Shown here: one piece after another, positions 1 to 8,252 of the stretch | Layout of the letters: each line of letters opens with the position of its first letter | Numbering within the stretch: position 1 is the stretch's first letter | NCBI GenBank assembly: GCA_017540175.1 | Contig: JAFYBN010000057.1 | Coordinates: 18,573 to 82,572 of the forward strand | Origin: Clostridia bacterium | GTDB taxonomy: Bacteria; Bacillota; Clostridia; Oscillospirales; CAG-272 | Reading direction: 5' to 3' | Length of the DNA stretch: 64,000 nucleotides | Notes under the pieces: model-generated | Seen by the model: the letters and a program-made list of their open reading frames with translations, nothing else | Database searches by the model: none | Told to the model about the DNA's origin: nothing | Made by a program: the position numbers and the translations under genes

Positions 1-5
1 TATTA

Positions 6-65
6 CTATTTTGTGAGATAGTAATAGTAATAATAAGAGACGGCGGCGAACAATTTCGAGCTCAT
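6..65 (-). CDS. Tyrosine-rich leader peptide (six consecutive Tyr codons)
   Basis: A 19-residue ORF reads MSSKLFAAVSYYYYYYLTK and ends at TAG (6-8). The Tyr block is TAT TAT TAC TAT TAC TAT. A GGGAG site lies 7 nt before the ATG, and a consensus promoter (TTGACA/TATAAT, 17-bp spacer) lies about 30 bp further upstream, so it should be the first thing translated from a short leader RNA. Runs of the regulated amino acid's codons are the hallmark of attenuator leader peptides (his, phe, trp, ilv operons). I infer that it senses charged tRNA-Tyr and controls a gene left of the window, for example in tyrosine synthesis or use. The terminator/antiterminator part is outside the window, so the mechanism is not shown here. 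Confidence 0.82.
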   Translation of the reverse strand: MSSKLFAAVSYYYYYYLTK

Positions 66-93
66 GATCGGTCTCCCGGTTGAAGTTTGGTTC

Positions 94-122
94 ATTATAT
101 CACCACGCTAAAGCGTTGTCAA
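94..122 (-). promoter_or_regulatory. Sigma-A promoter of the Tyr leader peptide
   Basis: On the minus strand TTGACA (117-122) and TATAAT (94-99) are separated by exactly 17 bp, with a TG extended -10 element. Both hexamers are perfect consensus. The spacer contains ACGCT-TT-AGCGT, a 12-bp inverted repeat. Transcription would start near position 87 and run leftward through the leader peptide and out of the window. Confidence 0.85.
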
Positions 123-226
123 GGGCGTGCGGCACAGTTTTTTCGCTTTTTGCGATCTTTTTTTCGGGGAAAACGCTGAAAATGCGCTCAAATCGCGCCG
201 TGCCCCGGAAAAATCGTCCGCACCCC

Positions 227-255
227 TTGACAGATCGGATCCGATCCGCTATAAT
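227..255 (+). promoter_or_regulatory. Sigma-A promoter of the ylxM-ffh operon
   Basis: TTGACA (227-232) and TATAAT (250-255) are separated by 17 bp, both perfect consensus. The spacer holds the 14-bp perfect palindrome GATCGGATCCGATC, which could be an operator or a coincidence. The ylxM start lies 36 bp downstream. Confidence 0.85.
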
Positions 256-290
256 ATGTAAAGCGTTTCACTTTACAAGAGGGCACCGTC

Positions 291-644
291 ATGTTCGTGA
301 AAGATATGAAATTCCCCCTTCTGCTCGACGTGTACGGCTCGCTGCTCACGGAGCGGAAGCGGGAGCTGCTCGATTATTATTACAACGAAGACTATTCCCT
401 TGCCGAAATCGCCGAGCTCACGGGGCTGACCCGCCAGGGCGTGCGCGACGGCATCAAAAAGGGAGAGGAAGAGCTCTACGCGCTGGAGGAAAAGCTCGGC
501 GCCGCGGCGGACGGCATGGAACGGACCCGCCTGCTCGACGAGATCGCGCGCGTGCTCGAAGATTTGAATGAAAGACGCCCGGACGGCGCGCTGGACGCGG
601 CGCTTCAAAAGCTTGCCGCGCTTCGCGCGAAAGAGAAGGAGTGA
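291..644 (+). CDS. ylxM: YlxM/p13-like DNA-binding protein (UPF0122)
   Basis: 117 residues. The N-terminal half contains a sigma-70 region-4-like helix-turn-helix: LLDYYYNEDYSLAEIAELTG is followed by TRQGVRDGIKKGEEEL (about residues 24-60), typical of YlxM. The C-terminal half is a helical, charged tail. YlxM proteins are almost always encoded just before ffh in Bacillota and are thought to be linked to the signal recognition particle; the exact role is poorly known. The ATG at 291 has GAGGG upstream. The stop is 2 nt before the ffh start, so the two are translationally coupled. Confidence 0.93.
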   Translation: MFVKDMKFPLLLDVYGSLLTERKRELLDYYYNEDYSLAEIAELTGLTRQGVRDGIKKGEEELYALEEKLGAAADGMERTRLLDEIARVLEDLNERRPDGALDAALQKLAALRAKEKE

Positions 645-646
645 AT

Positions 647-1987
647 ATGTTCGACAGCTTATCCGAAAAGCTCAACAACGCGTTCAAGAGATTCCGCAGC
701 AAGGGCAAGCTGACCGAGGCGGACGTGCGCGAGGGCATGCGCGAGGTCAGGCAGGCGCTGCTCGAAGCGGACGTGAACTACAAGGTCACGAAGGATTTTA
801 TCAAGACCGTGACCGAGCGCGCCGTCGGCAGCGAGGTGATGGAAAGCCTCCTGCCCGGGCAGCAGATCGTGAAGATCGTGCACGAGGAGCTGATCCGTCT
901 CATGGGGGACGCGAACAGCAAGCTCGTGATCAGCCCCAAACCCCCGACCGTGGTGATGATGGTCGGCCTGCAGGGCTCCGGCAAGACGACCCATTGTGCG
1001 AAGCTCGCCGGGATGTACAAAAGGCAGGGCAAGCGCCCGCTGCTCGTGGCGTGCGACGTGTACCGTCCCGCCGCCATCGACCAGCTGAAGGTCGTCGGCG
1101 CGCAGGTGGACGTTCCGGTCTTCGACATGGGGCAGGGCAATCCGGTGGAGATCGCGAAGGCGGGGCTCGCGCACGCGAACCGCTACGGGCACGACATGGT
1201 GTTCATCGACACCGCGGGACGGCTCCAGATCGACGAGACGCTCATGCAGGAGCTTGAGAAAATCAAGGCCGCGACGAATCCGACCGAGATTCTGCTCGTC
1301 GTGGACGCGATGATCGGTCAGGAATCGGTCAACGTCGCCTCCTCGTTCAACGAAAAGCTCGATATCACGGGCGTCATCCTCTCGAAGCTCGACGGCGACA
1401 CGCGCGGCGGCGCGGCGCTGGCGACGCGGTACGTCACGGGCAAGCCGATCAAATTCGTCGGCACGGGAGAGAAGCTCGACGCCATCGAGCCCTTCTACCC
1501 GGACCGCATGGCGTCCCGCATCCTCGGCATGGGCGACGTGCTCACGCTGATCGAAAAGGCGCAGCAGTCCATCGACGAAAAGAAAGCGGCGGAGCTCGAA
1601 AGGAAGCTCCGGGAGAACACCTTCACCCTGAATGATTATCTGGATCAGTTCCGTCAGATCCGGAACATGGGCTCCCTCGAACAGCTCGTCTCCATGATCC
1701 CCGGCATGAAGCCCGGCGCGCTCAAGGACGCGAAATTCGACGAGAAAGCCCTGAACCGCACCGAGGCGATCATCCTCTCGATGACGCCGCAGGAGAGGGA
1801 GCATCCGGATATTCTGAGCGGCAGCCGCCGCAAGCGCATCGCCGCGGGCAGCGGAACGAGCGTCGAAGAGGTCAACCGCGTCATGAAGCAGTACGATCAG
1901 ATGAACAAGATGATCCGCCAGTTTTCCGGCCAGTTCGCCGGGAAGAAGGGCAGAAGAAAGATGAAAATGCCGTTTGGTCTCGGCTGA
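647..1987 (+). CDS. ffh: Signal recognition particle protein Ffh (SRP54)
   Basis: 446 residues, a usual length for bacterial Ffh. It binds SRP RNA and signal peptides of nascent membrane proteins and docks with FtsY in a GTP-dependent cycle. Visible parts are the N domain (1-90), the G domain with P-loop GLQGSGKTT (about 107-115), DVYRPAA and DTAGR motifs, the LSKLDGDTRGG stretch, and a methionine-rich M domain that ends with lysine/arginine-rich residues. An in-frame GTG at 641 exists, but AAGGAG (636-641) lies 5 nt before the ATG at 647, which is the better start. It lies between ylxM and rpsP, the standard Bacillota order. Confidence 0.98.
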   Translation: MFDSLSEKLNNAFKRFRSKGKLTEADVREGMREVRQALLEADVNYKVTKDFIKTVTERAVGSEVMESLLPGQQIVKIVHEELIRLMGDANSKLVISPKPPTVVMMVGLQGSGKTTHCAKLAGMYKRQGKRPLLVACDVYRPAAIDQLKVVGAQVDVPVFDMGQGNPVEIAKAGLAHANRYGHDMVFIDTAGRLQIDETLMQELEKIKAATNPTEILLVVDAMIGQESVNVASSFNEKLDITGVILSKLDGDTRGGAALATRYVTGKPIKFVGTGEKLDAIEPFYPDRMASRILGMGDVLTLIEKAQQSIDEKKAAELERKLRENTFTLNDYLDQFRQIRNMGSLEQLVSMIPGMKPGALKDAKFDEKALNRTEAIILSMTPQEREHPDILSGSRRKRIAAGSGTSVEEVNRVMKQYDQMNKMIRQFSGQFAGKKGRRKMKMPFGLG

Positions 1988-2058
1988 TGCCGGGCGGCGG
2001 GTTTTTATAAACAAATCAAAATCTCAAAAAGAAAAAACAAATTTCGGAGGACAGAATC

Positions 2059-2304
2059 ATGGTCAAGATCAGACTGAGAAGAATGGGCAAAAAGAAGGCC
2101 CCCTTCTACCGCATCGTCGTTGCCGACTCGCGTTATCCCCGCGACGGCCGTTTCATCGAGGAGATCGGTTACTACGATCCGATGAAGGAGCCCGTTGACA
2201 TCAAGGTTGACGCGGACAAGGCGAAGGAATGGCTCTCGAAGGGCGCGCAGCCGACCGAAACGGTCAAGTCCCTTCTCGTGAAGAGCGGCGTCATCGAGAA
2301 ATAA
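2059..2304 (+). CDS. rpsP: 30S ribosomal protein S16
   Basis: 81 residues, complete. It opens with [40 protein letters not shown] (shown here only to identify the family start; residues 2-41), the S16 signature, and is a structural protein of the small subunit body. A GGAGG site lies 9 nt before the ATG. It follows ffh by 71 nt and precedes khpA by 6 nt; ffh-rpsP-khpA is a conserved order. No rimM or trmD follows, unlike in Bacillus, because the operon ends after khpA with a terminator. Confidence 0.97.
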   Translation: MVKIRLRRMGKKKAPFYRIVVADSRYPRDGRFIEEIGYYDPMKEPVDIKVDADKAKEWLSKGAQPTETVKSLLVKSGVIEK

Positions 2305-2310
2305 GCGCCG

Positions 2311-2577
2311 ATGGACAACGCCACGAAGCTCACCGCCCGTGACATCGACATCGCCCTTCTGCTCGCCGACATGGCGCGCGCGATCGTGGACGAACCGGAC
2401 GCCGTATCGGTCCTCGAAGAGGAGAACGAAAACGGAACCGTGCTCACCTTAAAGGTCGCGGAAGACGACATGGGCATGATCATCGGCAAGCACGGCAAGA
2501 TCGCCCGCGCGCTGCGCACGGTCGCCAAGGCGGCGGCAAAGGTCGCGGACAAGAAGATCACGGTCGAAATCAAATAA
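2311..2577 (+). CDS. khpA: KhpA, KH-domain RNA-binding protein
   Basis: 88 residues, slightly longer than the usual 75-80. It has one KH domain with the GxxG loop in MIIGKHGKIARALRTV (about residues 52-67). KhpA pairs with KhpB/Jag in Gram-positive bacteria and binds many RNAs, influencing cell division and envelope genes. The ATG at 2311 has no obvious ribosome binding site, so coupling to rpsP (6 nt upstream) is likely. Start codon choice is the only uncertain part; an internal Met near residue 20 could also serve. Confidence 0.92.
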   Translation: MDNATKLTARDIDIALLLADMARAIVDEPDAVSVLEEENENGTVLTLKVAEDDMGMIIGKHGKIARALRTVAKAAAKVADKKITVEIK

Positions 2578-2582
2578 GAGAA

Positions 2583-2620
2583 AACCGCCCGAACCGGTAC
2601 GCGCCGGAGGGCGGTTTTTT
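2583..2620. terminator. Bidirectional intrinsic terminator (khpA / Tim44-like gene)
   Basis: AACCGCCC pairs with GGGCGGTT around a GC-rich loop. It is followed by TTTTTT on the plus strand and by TTTTCTC on the minus strand, between two convergent genes, so it can serve both. Confidence 0.9.
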
Positions 2621-2627
2621 GATGAAT

Positions 2628-3581
2628 TCATTGTTTCGGGGCCTTTTTCCGCCGCATCGTTACCTGCGCGACGGCGGAGACCTTGTTCAGCACGAAGTCA
2701 TGCGTGCCGAGGGTGATGAACGTGCCGCAGGCCTCGCATTTCGCGCTTTCGTTGATTTTGACCTCCGCGCCGCAGTTCGGGCAGGTCACCGTGGAAAGCC
2801 CGTCACCGGAAACGGCGTCCGTTTTCCGATCGGCAGCCGACTTTCGGTCGGCGGAACGGATCAGTTCCCATTCGTAGCGCATGTACTTCATGGCATTTTC
2901 GTCCCCGGAGATCACGTTTCCGGTCTCGTCGTCCGTCGTGTAGTCGATGAACTTCGTCCTGATTTCCGCCGAGATCACGTCCGTGCCGTTCTCCCGCCGG
3001 AAGCCTTTCAGCACCACGGAGAGTACGGTCGGCTCCTTCACTCTGTTGGTATGATGGGCGGCGATGTGCGCGTCGAGCTGGCGCTGAGCCTGCGCGAAAT
3101 ACGGCGCGGACATGTCGGCGCGCAGGGGCTCGATATTCTTTGCGGTCCATGCCGCCTGCATCCGGAGCCACAGATCGGCGAGCTTCTGTTTGAACGCCTC
3201 CTCGTCGAATCCGGGGTCGTAGGCGGAATAAGCGCTGATCGGCAGCATGGGCGGCTTCGTCACGGGCTTGCCGTTGTCCTTCGTCGGCGTCTGTTTGCCG
3301 CCGAGCCTGACTGCGCCGTACACGACCCCGCCGAGCACCCCGACCGTCAGCAGTAGTTCGCCGAACGTCGCGTCGCCGCCGTCCGAATCGTAGTCGCCGT
3401 CATCGTCGTCATAATCATAATCGTAATCGTCATCATAATCATAATCGTAGTCGTAATCATAGTCGTCCCAGCTGCCCCAATCGCTGTCGCCGCTGTAATC
3501 GCCGAAATCGGCGTGTCCGGGGACTGCCAGAAGCAAAAAGAGCGCGATACCGCACAGAAGCATGATCCGAAGCCGACGCAT
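2628..3581 (-). CDS. Tim44-like domain membrane protein with Asp/Tyr-rich segment and zinc ribbon
   Basis: 317 residues. An N-terminal signal/anchor (1-24, IMLLCGIALFLLLAVPGHA) is followed by an extraordinary Tyr-Asp run (about residues 38-66, nearly only Y and D) and a short hydrophobic segment (GELLLTVGVLGGVVYGAV, about 73-90). A Tim44-like domain follows (about 120-245, with conserved W/R near YEWELIRS). A zinc ribbon (CPNCGAEV...CEACG, about 268-288) closes the protein. Tim44-like domains in bacteria bind or sort membrane-associated proteins, but the function here is unknown. It has its own promoter and faces away from the heat-shock operon. The YD run is coded by mixed GAT/GAC and TAT/TAC codons. 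Confidence 0.75.
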   Translation of the reverse strand: MRRLRIMLLCGIALFLLLAVPGHADFGDYSGDSDWGSWDDYDYDYDYDYDDDYDYDYDDDDGDYDSDGGDATFGELLLTVGVLGGVVYGAVRLGGKQTPTKDNGKPVTKPPMLPISAYSAYDPGFDEEAFKQKLADLWLRMQAAWTAKNIEPLRADMSAPYFAQAQRQLDAHIAAHHTNRVKEPTVLSVVLKGFRRENGTDVISAEIRTKFIDYTTDDETGNVISGDENAMKYMRYEWELIRSADRKSAADRKTDAVSGDGLSTVTCPNCGAEVKINESAKCEACGTFITLGTHDFVLNKVSAVAQVTMRRKKAPKQ

Positions 3582-3613
3582 GATCTCGCCCTCCCCCCCC
3601 CGACGTTTGCCCC

Positions 3614-3642
3614 ATTATATCATGTCCCGCGTGGGATGTCAA
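3614..3642 (-). promoter_or_regulatory. Promoter of the Tim44-like gene
   Basis: On the minus strand TTGACA (3637-3642) and TATAAT (3614-3619) are spaced by 17 bp with an extended TG -10. The spacer contains TCCC-ACGC-GGGA. It is 32 bp from the start codon at 3581. Confidence 0.85.
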
Positions 3643-3652
3643 TGACCGGACA

Positions 3653-3681
3653 ACCAAAAAACCGCCGGGGCCCGACGGTTT
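3653..3681 (-). terminator. Terminator of the heat-shock operon
   Basis: On the minus strand AACCGTCGG pairs with CCGGCGGTT (one G-T pair) around a GCC loop and is followed by TTTTTT. It lies about 70 bp after the prmA stop and just before the divergently used promoter of the next gene. Confidence 0.85.
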
Positions 3682-3748
3682 TTGCCGATGATTCGTATTT
3701 CGATGAAGGAGGGCGGTCGGCTTTGAACCTGAACCGCGCCCGCGCTTC

Positions 3749-4693
3749 TTACCGCTTCAGCGCGGCGGCGTACCAGCCGTTTTCCTCTCTCCCCCCGATG
3801 ACGGAGAACCCGCAGCCGCGAAGTACGGAGAGAACCTCGTCCTTGCGCTCCGTGATGATGCCCGAGACGACGAAGGTCCCGCCTTCGGCGAGATACGTGC
3901 CGACGTCGGGCGCGAGCCGGATGATGATGTCCGCGACGATGTTCGCTACGATGAGATCGTACCCGCCCTGCCTTTTCTCCGCCTGCTTCAGAAGATCGGA
4001 GACCGCGCAGGTCACGTTGTCCGTGCCGTTCAGAGCCACGTTTTCCTTTGCCACGCGGACGGCGACGGGATCGATGTCGCACGCGAAGCAGGGACCCGCT
4101 CCGAGCTTGGCGGCGGCGATGGCGAGAATGCCCGAGCCGCACCCGACGTCGAGCACCGAGCATCCGGGCGAGGTGTATTCCTCCACGAAGCCGGCGCAGA
4201 GACGGGTCGTTTCGTGCGTGCCCGTGCCGAACGCCATGCCGGGATCCATGAGCACCGTGACCTCGCCGGGCTGTGCGTCATAGCTCTCCCAGACGGGGAC
4301 GATCACGAGGCGCTTGCCCGTGCGGATGGGCTTGTAATACTGCTTCCACGAGTCCGCCCAGTCCTCTTCGCGCACGCCGACGCATTCGAGGCGGTAATCC
4401 ACTCCGATCGCGTCGAGCCTTTCGCGGATGAAGCGTTCGCTTTCCGCGGGGGAGCGCTCCGCGGGGATGAAGACCGAGACCGCCGCTCTTGTCCGGTCGG
4501 CGGAAAGCAGGCTTTCGTCGACGAGCTCGCCGTACATGCCGTGCTTGATCAGGTCGTCAAGATCGGAATTGTCCTCGATCATGAGTCCGTTGTCGACCAT
4601 GGACATCACGCCCGAGACCGCGTCGACGTCCCGCGCCGCGCAGCCGACCTTGATCTGGACCCAGCTCTGATTGTCGTCCATCGGTAAAACCAT
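3749..4693 (-). CDS. prmA: Ribosomal protein L11 methyltransferase PrmA
   Basis: About 314 residues, normal for PrmA. It trimethylates ribosomal protein L11. The N-terminal domain (1-115) recognises L11. The C-terminal Rossmann methyltransferase domain has the SAM motif CSVLDVGCGSGILAIAAAKLG (around 178-198) and the DLIVANIVADII motif with the substrate-loop NI (around 245-256). The start is unsure: the ATG at 4691-4693 is only 1 nt after AAAGGA, and the next ATG (4 codons in) is 13 nt away. It ends the CIRCE-controlled operon, as in many Bacillota where prmA follows dnaJ. Confidence 0.95.
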   Translation of the reverse strand: MVLPMDDNQSWVQIKVGCAARDVDAVSGVMSMVDNGLMIEDNSDLDDLIKHGMYGELVDESLLSADRTRAAVSVFIPAERSPAESERFIRERLDAIGVDYRLECVGVREEDWADSWKQYYKPIRTGKRLVIVPVWESYDAQPGEVTVLMDPGMAFGTGTHETTRLCAGFVEEYTSPGCSVLDVGCGSGILAIAAAKLGAGPCFACDIDPVAVRVAKENVALNGTDNVTCAVSDLLKQAEKRQGGYDLIVANIVADIIIRLAPDVGTYLAEGGTFVVSGIITERKDEVLSVLRGCGFSVIGGREENGWYAAALKR

Positions 4694-4776
4694 GTCCTTT
4701 CTGTTTCTGAGACCGTGCCCGCACTTTTTTGAGGCCGACCCCGTCCGTTTTGAACCGGAGCGGTGCGCCGCGCGGC

Positions 4777-5916
4777 TCAGTCTTTTTTGCGCCGCTTGAA
4801 GAAGTTCGATTTCTTCGAGTAATTGGTTTCGCCGCAGGACGCCGCGAACCTCTCGAGCAGATCCTTCTGTTCGGCGTTCAGATTTTTCGGGACCTCGACC
4901 GTCACGGTGAGATAGAGATTGCCCCTCGATTTCGGATTGTTCACGCGGGCGACGCCTCTGTTTCTCAGCGTAAAGGTCGTTCCGGTCTGCGTCCCTTCGG
5001 GAATGGGATATTTCTCCGGTCCCTCAAGGGTCTGGATGTCGATGCTCGCGCCGAGGGTCGCCTCCGCGAAGGTGATCGGCACCTCACAATAGAGGTCGTC
5101 GCCGTCCCGCTCGAAAACGGAATGCGGGCGTACGCTCACGGCGATGAGGAGATCGCCCGCCGAGCCGCCGTTCGTGCCGTCCGAGCCCTGATAGCGCAGG
5201 GCGATCTGCTGTCCGTCGTCGATGCCCGCGGGGATGTTCACCTCAAGGGTCTTCGTGACGCGCTCGAGCCCCGTGCCGCGGCAATGGGTGCATTTGTTTT
5301 CGATGGTTTTGCCCGTGCCCCGGCAGCTGTCGCAGGTCTTCGTGCTCTGCACGACGCCGAAGGGCGTGCGCTGCTGAACGCGGACCTGACCCGTTCCGCC
5401 GCAGGCGGAGCAGGTTTTCGGGGTGGTGCCGGGAGCCGCGCCGGAGCCGCCGCAGTCCGCGCACTGCTGGACCTTTTGATAAGTAACTTCCTTCTTGCAT
5501 CCGAAGACCGCTTCCTCAAAGGTCAAGGTGACGCGCACCCGGATGTCGCTGCCGCGGACGGGACCGTTCCGCCTGCTTCCCGAGGTGGACATGCCGCCGA
5601 AGAACGAGGAGAAGAGATCGCTGATGTCGAAGCCTCCGAAATCTCCGAAGCCTCCGAAACCGCCGCCGCCCATGCCGGAGGCCGGGTCGAACGCGGCGTG
5701 ACCGTACTGGTCGTACTTCGCGCGTTTGTCCGGATCGGACAGCACGTCGTACGCCTCGTTCACTTCCTTGAATTTGACCTCCGCGTCCTTGTCGCCGGGA
5801 TTCAGATCGGGGTGGTATTTTTTCGCAAGGGTCCGGTACGCCTTTTTGATCGCGGCGTCGTCCGCGCCTTTTTCGACGCCCAGGACCTCGTAATAATCGC
5901 GTTTTGTATCTGCCAT
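4777..5916 (-). CDS. dnaJ: Chaperone protein DnaJ (Hsp40)
   Basis: 379 residues. It stimulates DnaK ATPase and delivers unfolded clients. Visible domains are the J domain (1-70, HPD motif at 35-37), a Gly/Phe-rich linker (about 75-115, [14 protein letters not shown]), four CxxCxGxG zinc-finger repeats (about 150-220), and the two C-terminal substrate-binding beta domains. A GTG two codons upstream would also be in frame, but GGAGGG lies 7 nt before the ATG at 5914-5916. The gene is 438 nt downstream of dnaK, and that gap carries a repeat element. Confidence 0.98.
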   Translation of the reverse strand: MADTKRDYYEVLGVEKGADDAAIKKAYRTLAKKYHPDLNPGDKDAEVKFKEVNEAYDVLSDPDKRAKYDQYGHAAFDPASGMGGGGFGGFGDFGGFDISDLFSSFFGGMSTSGSRRNGPVRGSDIRVRVTLTFEEAVFGCKKEVTYQKVQQCADCGGSGAAPGTTPKTCSACGGTGQVRVQQRTPFGVVQSTKTCDSCRGTGKTIENKCTHCRGTGLERVTKTLEVNIPAGIDDGQQIALRYQGSDGTNGGSAGDLLIAVSVRPHSVFERDGDDLYCEVPITFAEATLGASIDIQTLEGPEKYPIPEGTQTGTTFTLRNRGVARVNNPKSRGNLYLTVTVEVPKNLNAEQKDLLERFAASCGETNYSKKSNFFKRRKKD

Positions 5917-6354
5917 ATGCACGCCCTCCGGCTGTGTGGATTGTCTTCAAATGTTATGGGGATTTCTGAACTGTGAGCTGTGAACTCTTGCTTCGCCCTC
6001 TCCGTCGCCGTCTTCGGCAGCGCGGGGGGACGACTCCCTCAGTCGCCGTGCCGACGCAGTCGCACTTGGCGACAGCTCCCTCGAGTGCGACTGCCGTCGG
6101 CACAAGGGAGCCAAAAAGGGGGGTATGCCTCCCTCTCTGAGGGAGGCGGCACGGCGGGCTCGACTGCGTCGGCGCACGTGACGGAAGGAGTCGAACACAC
6201 TTTCAGCTCTCAACGTGCAGCTTAAAAATGGGGAAGGGAACGAGCGAAGAGTTCGGAATTCAGATTTATGAAGCTCCGTCCCCTTTCACCGCCTAAAGGG
6301 CGGAGTTTGTTCCCCGCCCTCATCGGAATGTGTTCGGTTGCGTTCTGCCGGGGC
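5917..6354. other. 438-nt dnaK-dnaJ intergenic region
   Basis: No gene is seen here. It holds the small palindromic repeat listed at 6030-6193 and, near dnaK, a short minus-strand hairpin CCGCC-CTTTA-GGCGG (about 6286-6300). The remainder has no recognisable ORF, promoter or terminator with a T-tract. Whether transcription from the CIRCE promoter passes intact through it to dnaJ cannot be decided from sequence. Confidence 0.7.
6030..6193. repeat. Small palindromic intergenic repeat, MITE-like, copy 1
   Basis: It starts ACGACTCCCTCAGTCGCC and ends ACGGAAGGAGTCG, so the ends form an inverted repeat (CGACTCC/GGAGTCG). Inside are further nested inversions: CTCCCT...AGGGAG, GAGTGCGACTG, CGGCACAAGGGAGCC and GCCTCCCTCTCTGAGGGAGGC. 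The same architecture recurs at 19785-19962. No ORF lies inside. Non-coding elements of this look are common in gut Clostridia genomes. Mobility is inferred, not shown. Confidence 0.8.
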
Positions 6355-8208
6355 TCAGTTCCCGGATTTGTCCTCGAAGTCGGAGCTGTAATAGGTGTTG
6401 CCGTCGGGACCCTGTTCCGGACCCGCGCCCGCGCCGGGATCGCCCGCGCTTGAGCCGCCGTTCTTCGCGGCCTCTTCGCGGTACATCTTTTCGGCGATGG
6501 GGTAGAACGCCTTTTCAAGCGCTTCGGTATCCGCCTTGATCGCTTCGATATTCTCGCCCTTGAGGGTTTCCTTCAGCTTGTCGATCGCCGCCTGAACCGT
6601 CGCCTTGTCGCTGTCGGACGCCTTGTCGCCGAGATCGCTGAGACTCTTTTCGCTCTGGTAGATCATCTGCTCCGCGCGGTTCTTGATTTCGACGGTTTCC
6701 TTCTTCTTCTTGTCTTCCTCGGCGAACCGTTCCGCTTCGCGCACCGCCTTGTCGATGTCTTCCTTCGACATATTGGTGGAGGAGGTGATCGTGATGTGCT
6801 GTTCCTTGCCCGTGCCCTTGTCGGTCGCGTACACGTTCACGATGCCGTTGGCGTCGATGTCGAACGTGACCTCGATCTGCGGGATGCCGCGCGGTGCGGG
6901 CGTGATGCCGTCGAGAATGAAGCGTCCGAGGGTGGTGTTGCCAGCCGCCATGTCGCGCTCGCCCTGCAGGACGTGGATCTCCACGGAGGTCTGTCCGTCC
7001 GCGGCGGTGGAGTAGATCTGGCTCTTCTTCACCGGGATGGTGGTGTTGCGGTCGATGATGCGGTTGAACACGCCGCCGAGCGTCTCGATGCCGAGGGACA
7101 GCGGGGTCACGTCGAGCAGGAGCAGATCCTTGACGTCGCCGCCGAGCACGCCCGCCTGGATCGCCGCGCCGATGGCGACGCACTCATCCGGGTTGATGCC
7201 CTTGAAGGGATCCTTGCCGATGAAGTTCTTCACGGCGTCCTGCACGGCGGGGATTCTCGTGGAGCCGCCGACGAGGAGCACCTTGTCGATCTGGGAGACG
7301 GACAGGCCGGCGTCCGCGAGCGCCTTCTTCGTCGGGCCCATGGTGCGGTCGACGAGGTCGGAGGTCAGTTCGTTGAACTTCGCGCGGGTGAGGGTCGCGT
7401 CGAAGTGCTTCGGGCCGGTCGCGTCCGCGGTGATGAACGGGAGGTTGATGTTCGAGGAGGTCACGCCGGAGAGCTCGATCTTCGCTTTTTCGGCGGCTTC
7501 CTTCAGTCTCTGCAGCGCCATCTTGTCGTTTCTGAGGTCGATGCCGCCGTTTTCCTTCTTGAATTCTTCCGCGATCCAGTCAATGATGCGCTGGTCGAAA
7601 TCGTCGCCGCCGAGTCTGGTGTCGCCGTTGGTGGCGAGCACTTCGAACACGCCGTCCGAAATCTCGAGCAGGGACACGTCGACCGTGCCGCCGCCGAGGT
7701 CGAAGACCATAACCTTCTGGTCGGTGGCTTCCTTGTCGACGCCGTACGCGAGCGCCGCCGCCGTGGGTTCGTTGATGATGCGGAGCACTTCAAGGCCTGC
7801 GATCTTGCCCGCGTCCTTCGTCGCCTGACGCTGCGCGTCGGTGAAGTACGCCGGAACGGTGATGACCGCCTTCGAGACCGATTCGCCGAGGTACGCTTCC
7901 GCGTCAGCCTTCAGCTTCTGGAGCACCATCGCGGAGATTTCCTGCGGGGTGAATTTCTTGTCGTCGATGGAGACCTTGTAGTCCGAGCCCATCTTTCTCT
8001 TGATGGAGGAGACGGTGCGGTCGGGGTTGGTGATCGCCTGACGCTTTGCGACCTGTCCCACAAGACGTTCGCCGGTCTTCGAGAACGCGACGACGGACGG
8101 GGTGGTTCTCGCGCCTTCCGGATTCGGAATGACGACGGGTTCGCCGCCTTCGTAAACGGCGACGCAGGAGTTGGTGGTACCTAAATCTATACCGATGATT
8201 TTTGCCAT
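6355..8208 (-). CDS. dnaK: Chaperone protein DnaK (Hsp70)
   Basis: 617 residues, complete. It is the ATP-dependent chaperone of the DnaK/DnaJ/GrpE cycle. The N-terminal ATPase begins [33 protein letters not shown] and [12 protein letters not shown] motifs are present. The substrate-binding beta domain (about 375-480) has [14 protein letters not shown] at its start, and a helical lid follows. The C-terminal tail ends [12 protein letters not shown] rather than the common DADFEEVDDD-like tail. It lies 44 nt after grpE in the HrcA operon. Confidence 0.99.
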   Translation of the reverse strand: MAKIIGIDLGTTNSCVAVYEGGEPVVIPNPEGARTTPSVVAFSKTGERLVGQVAKRQAITNPDRTVSSIKRKMGSDYKVSIDDKKFTPQEISAMVLQKLKADAEAYLGESVSKAVITVPAYFTDAQRQATKDAGKIAGLEVLRIINEPTAAALAYGVDKEATDQKVMVFDLGGGTVDVSLLEISDGVFEVLATNGDTRLGGDDFDQRIIDWIAEEFKKENGGIDLRNDKMALQRLKEAAEKAKIELSGVTSSNINLPFITADATGPKHFDATLTRAKFNELTSDLVDRTMGPTKKALADAGLSVSQIDKVLLVGGSTRIPAVQDAVKNFIGKDPFKGINPDECVAIGAAIQAGVLGGDVKDLLLLDVTPLSLGIETLGGVFNRIIDRNTTIPVKKSQIYSTAADGQTSVEIHVLQGERDMAAGNTTLGRFILDGITPAPRGIPQIEVTFDIDANGIVNVYATDKGTGKEQHITITSSTNMSKEDIDKAVREAERFAEEDKKKKETVEIKNRAEQMIYQSEKSLSDLGDKASDSDKATVQAAIDKLKETLKGENIEAIKADTEALEKAFYPIAEKMYREEAAKNGGSSAGDPGAGAGPEQGPDGNTYYSSDFEDKSGN

Positions 8209-8252
8209 GATGAATTCCTCCGATTTCTATATAAAGTGAATTTTTAACGGAT

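Noticed and set aside
641-646. GTG at 641 as the ffh start
   Set aside because: The ATG at 647 has AAGGAG at 5-nt spacing; the GTG overlaps that ribosome binding site.
3398-3470. Microsatellite or CRISPR-like repeat
   Set aside because: The repeat is the coding sequence of the Tyr-Asp run in frame with the Tim44-like protein and has mixed synonymous codons.
5917-5922. GTG at 5922 (minus) as the dnaJ start
   Set aside because: It would leave almost no spacing to GGAGGG, whereas the ATG two codons later has 7 nt and matches the family start.
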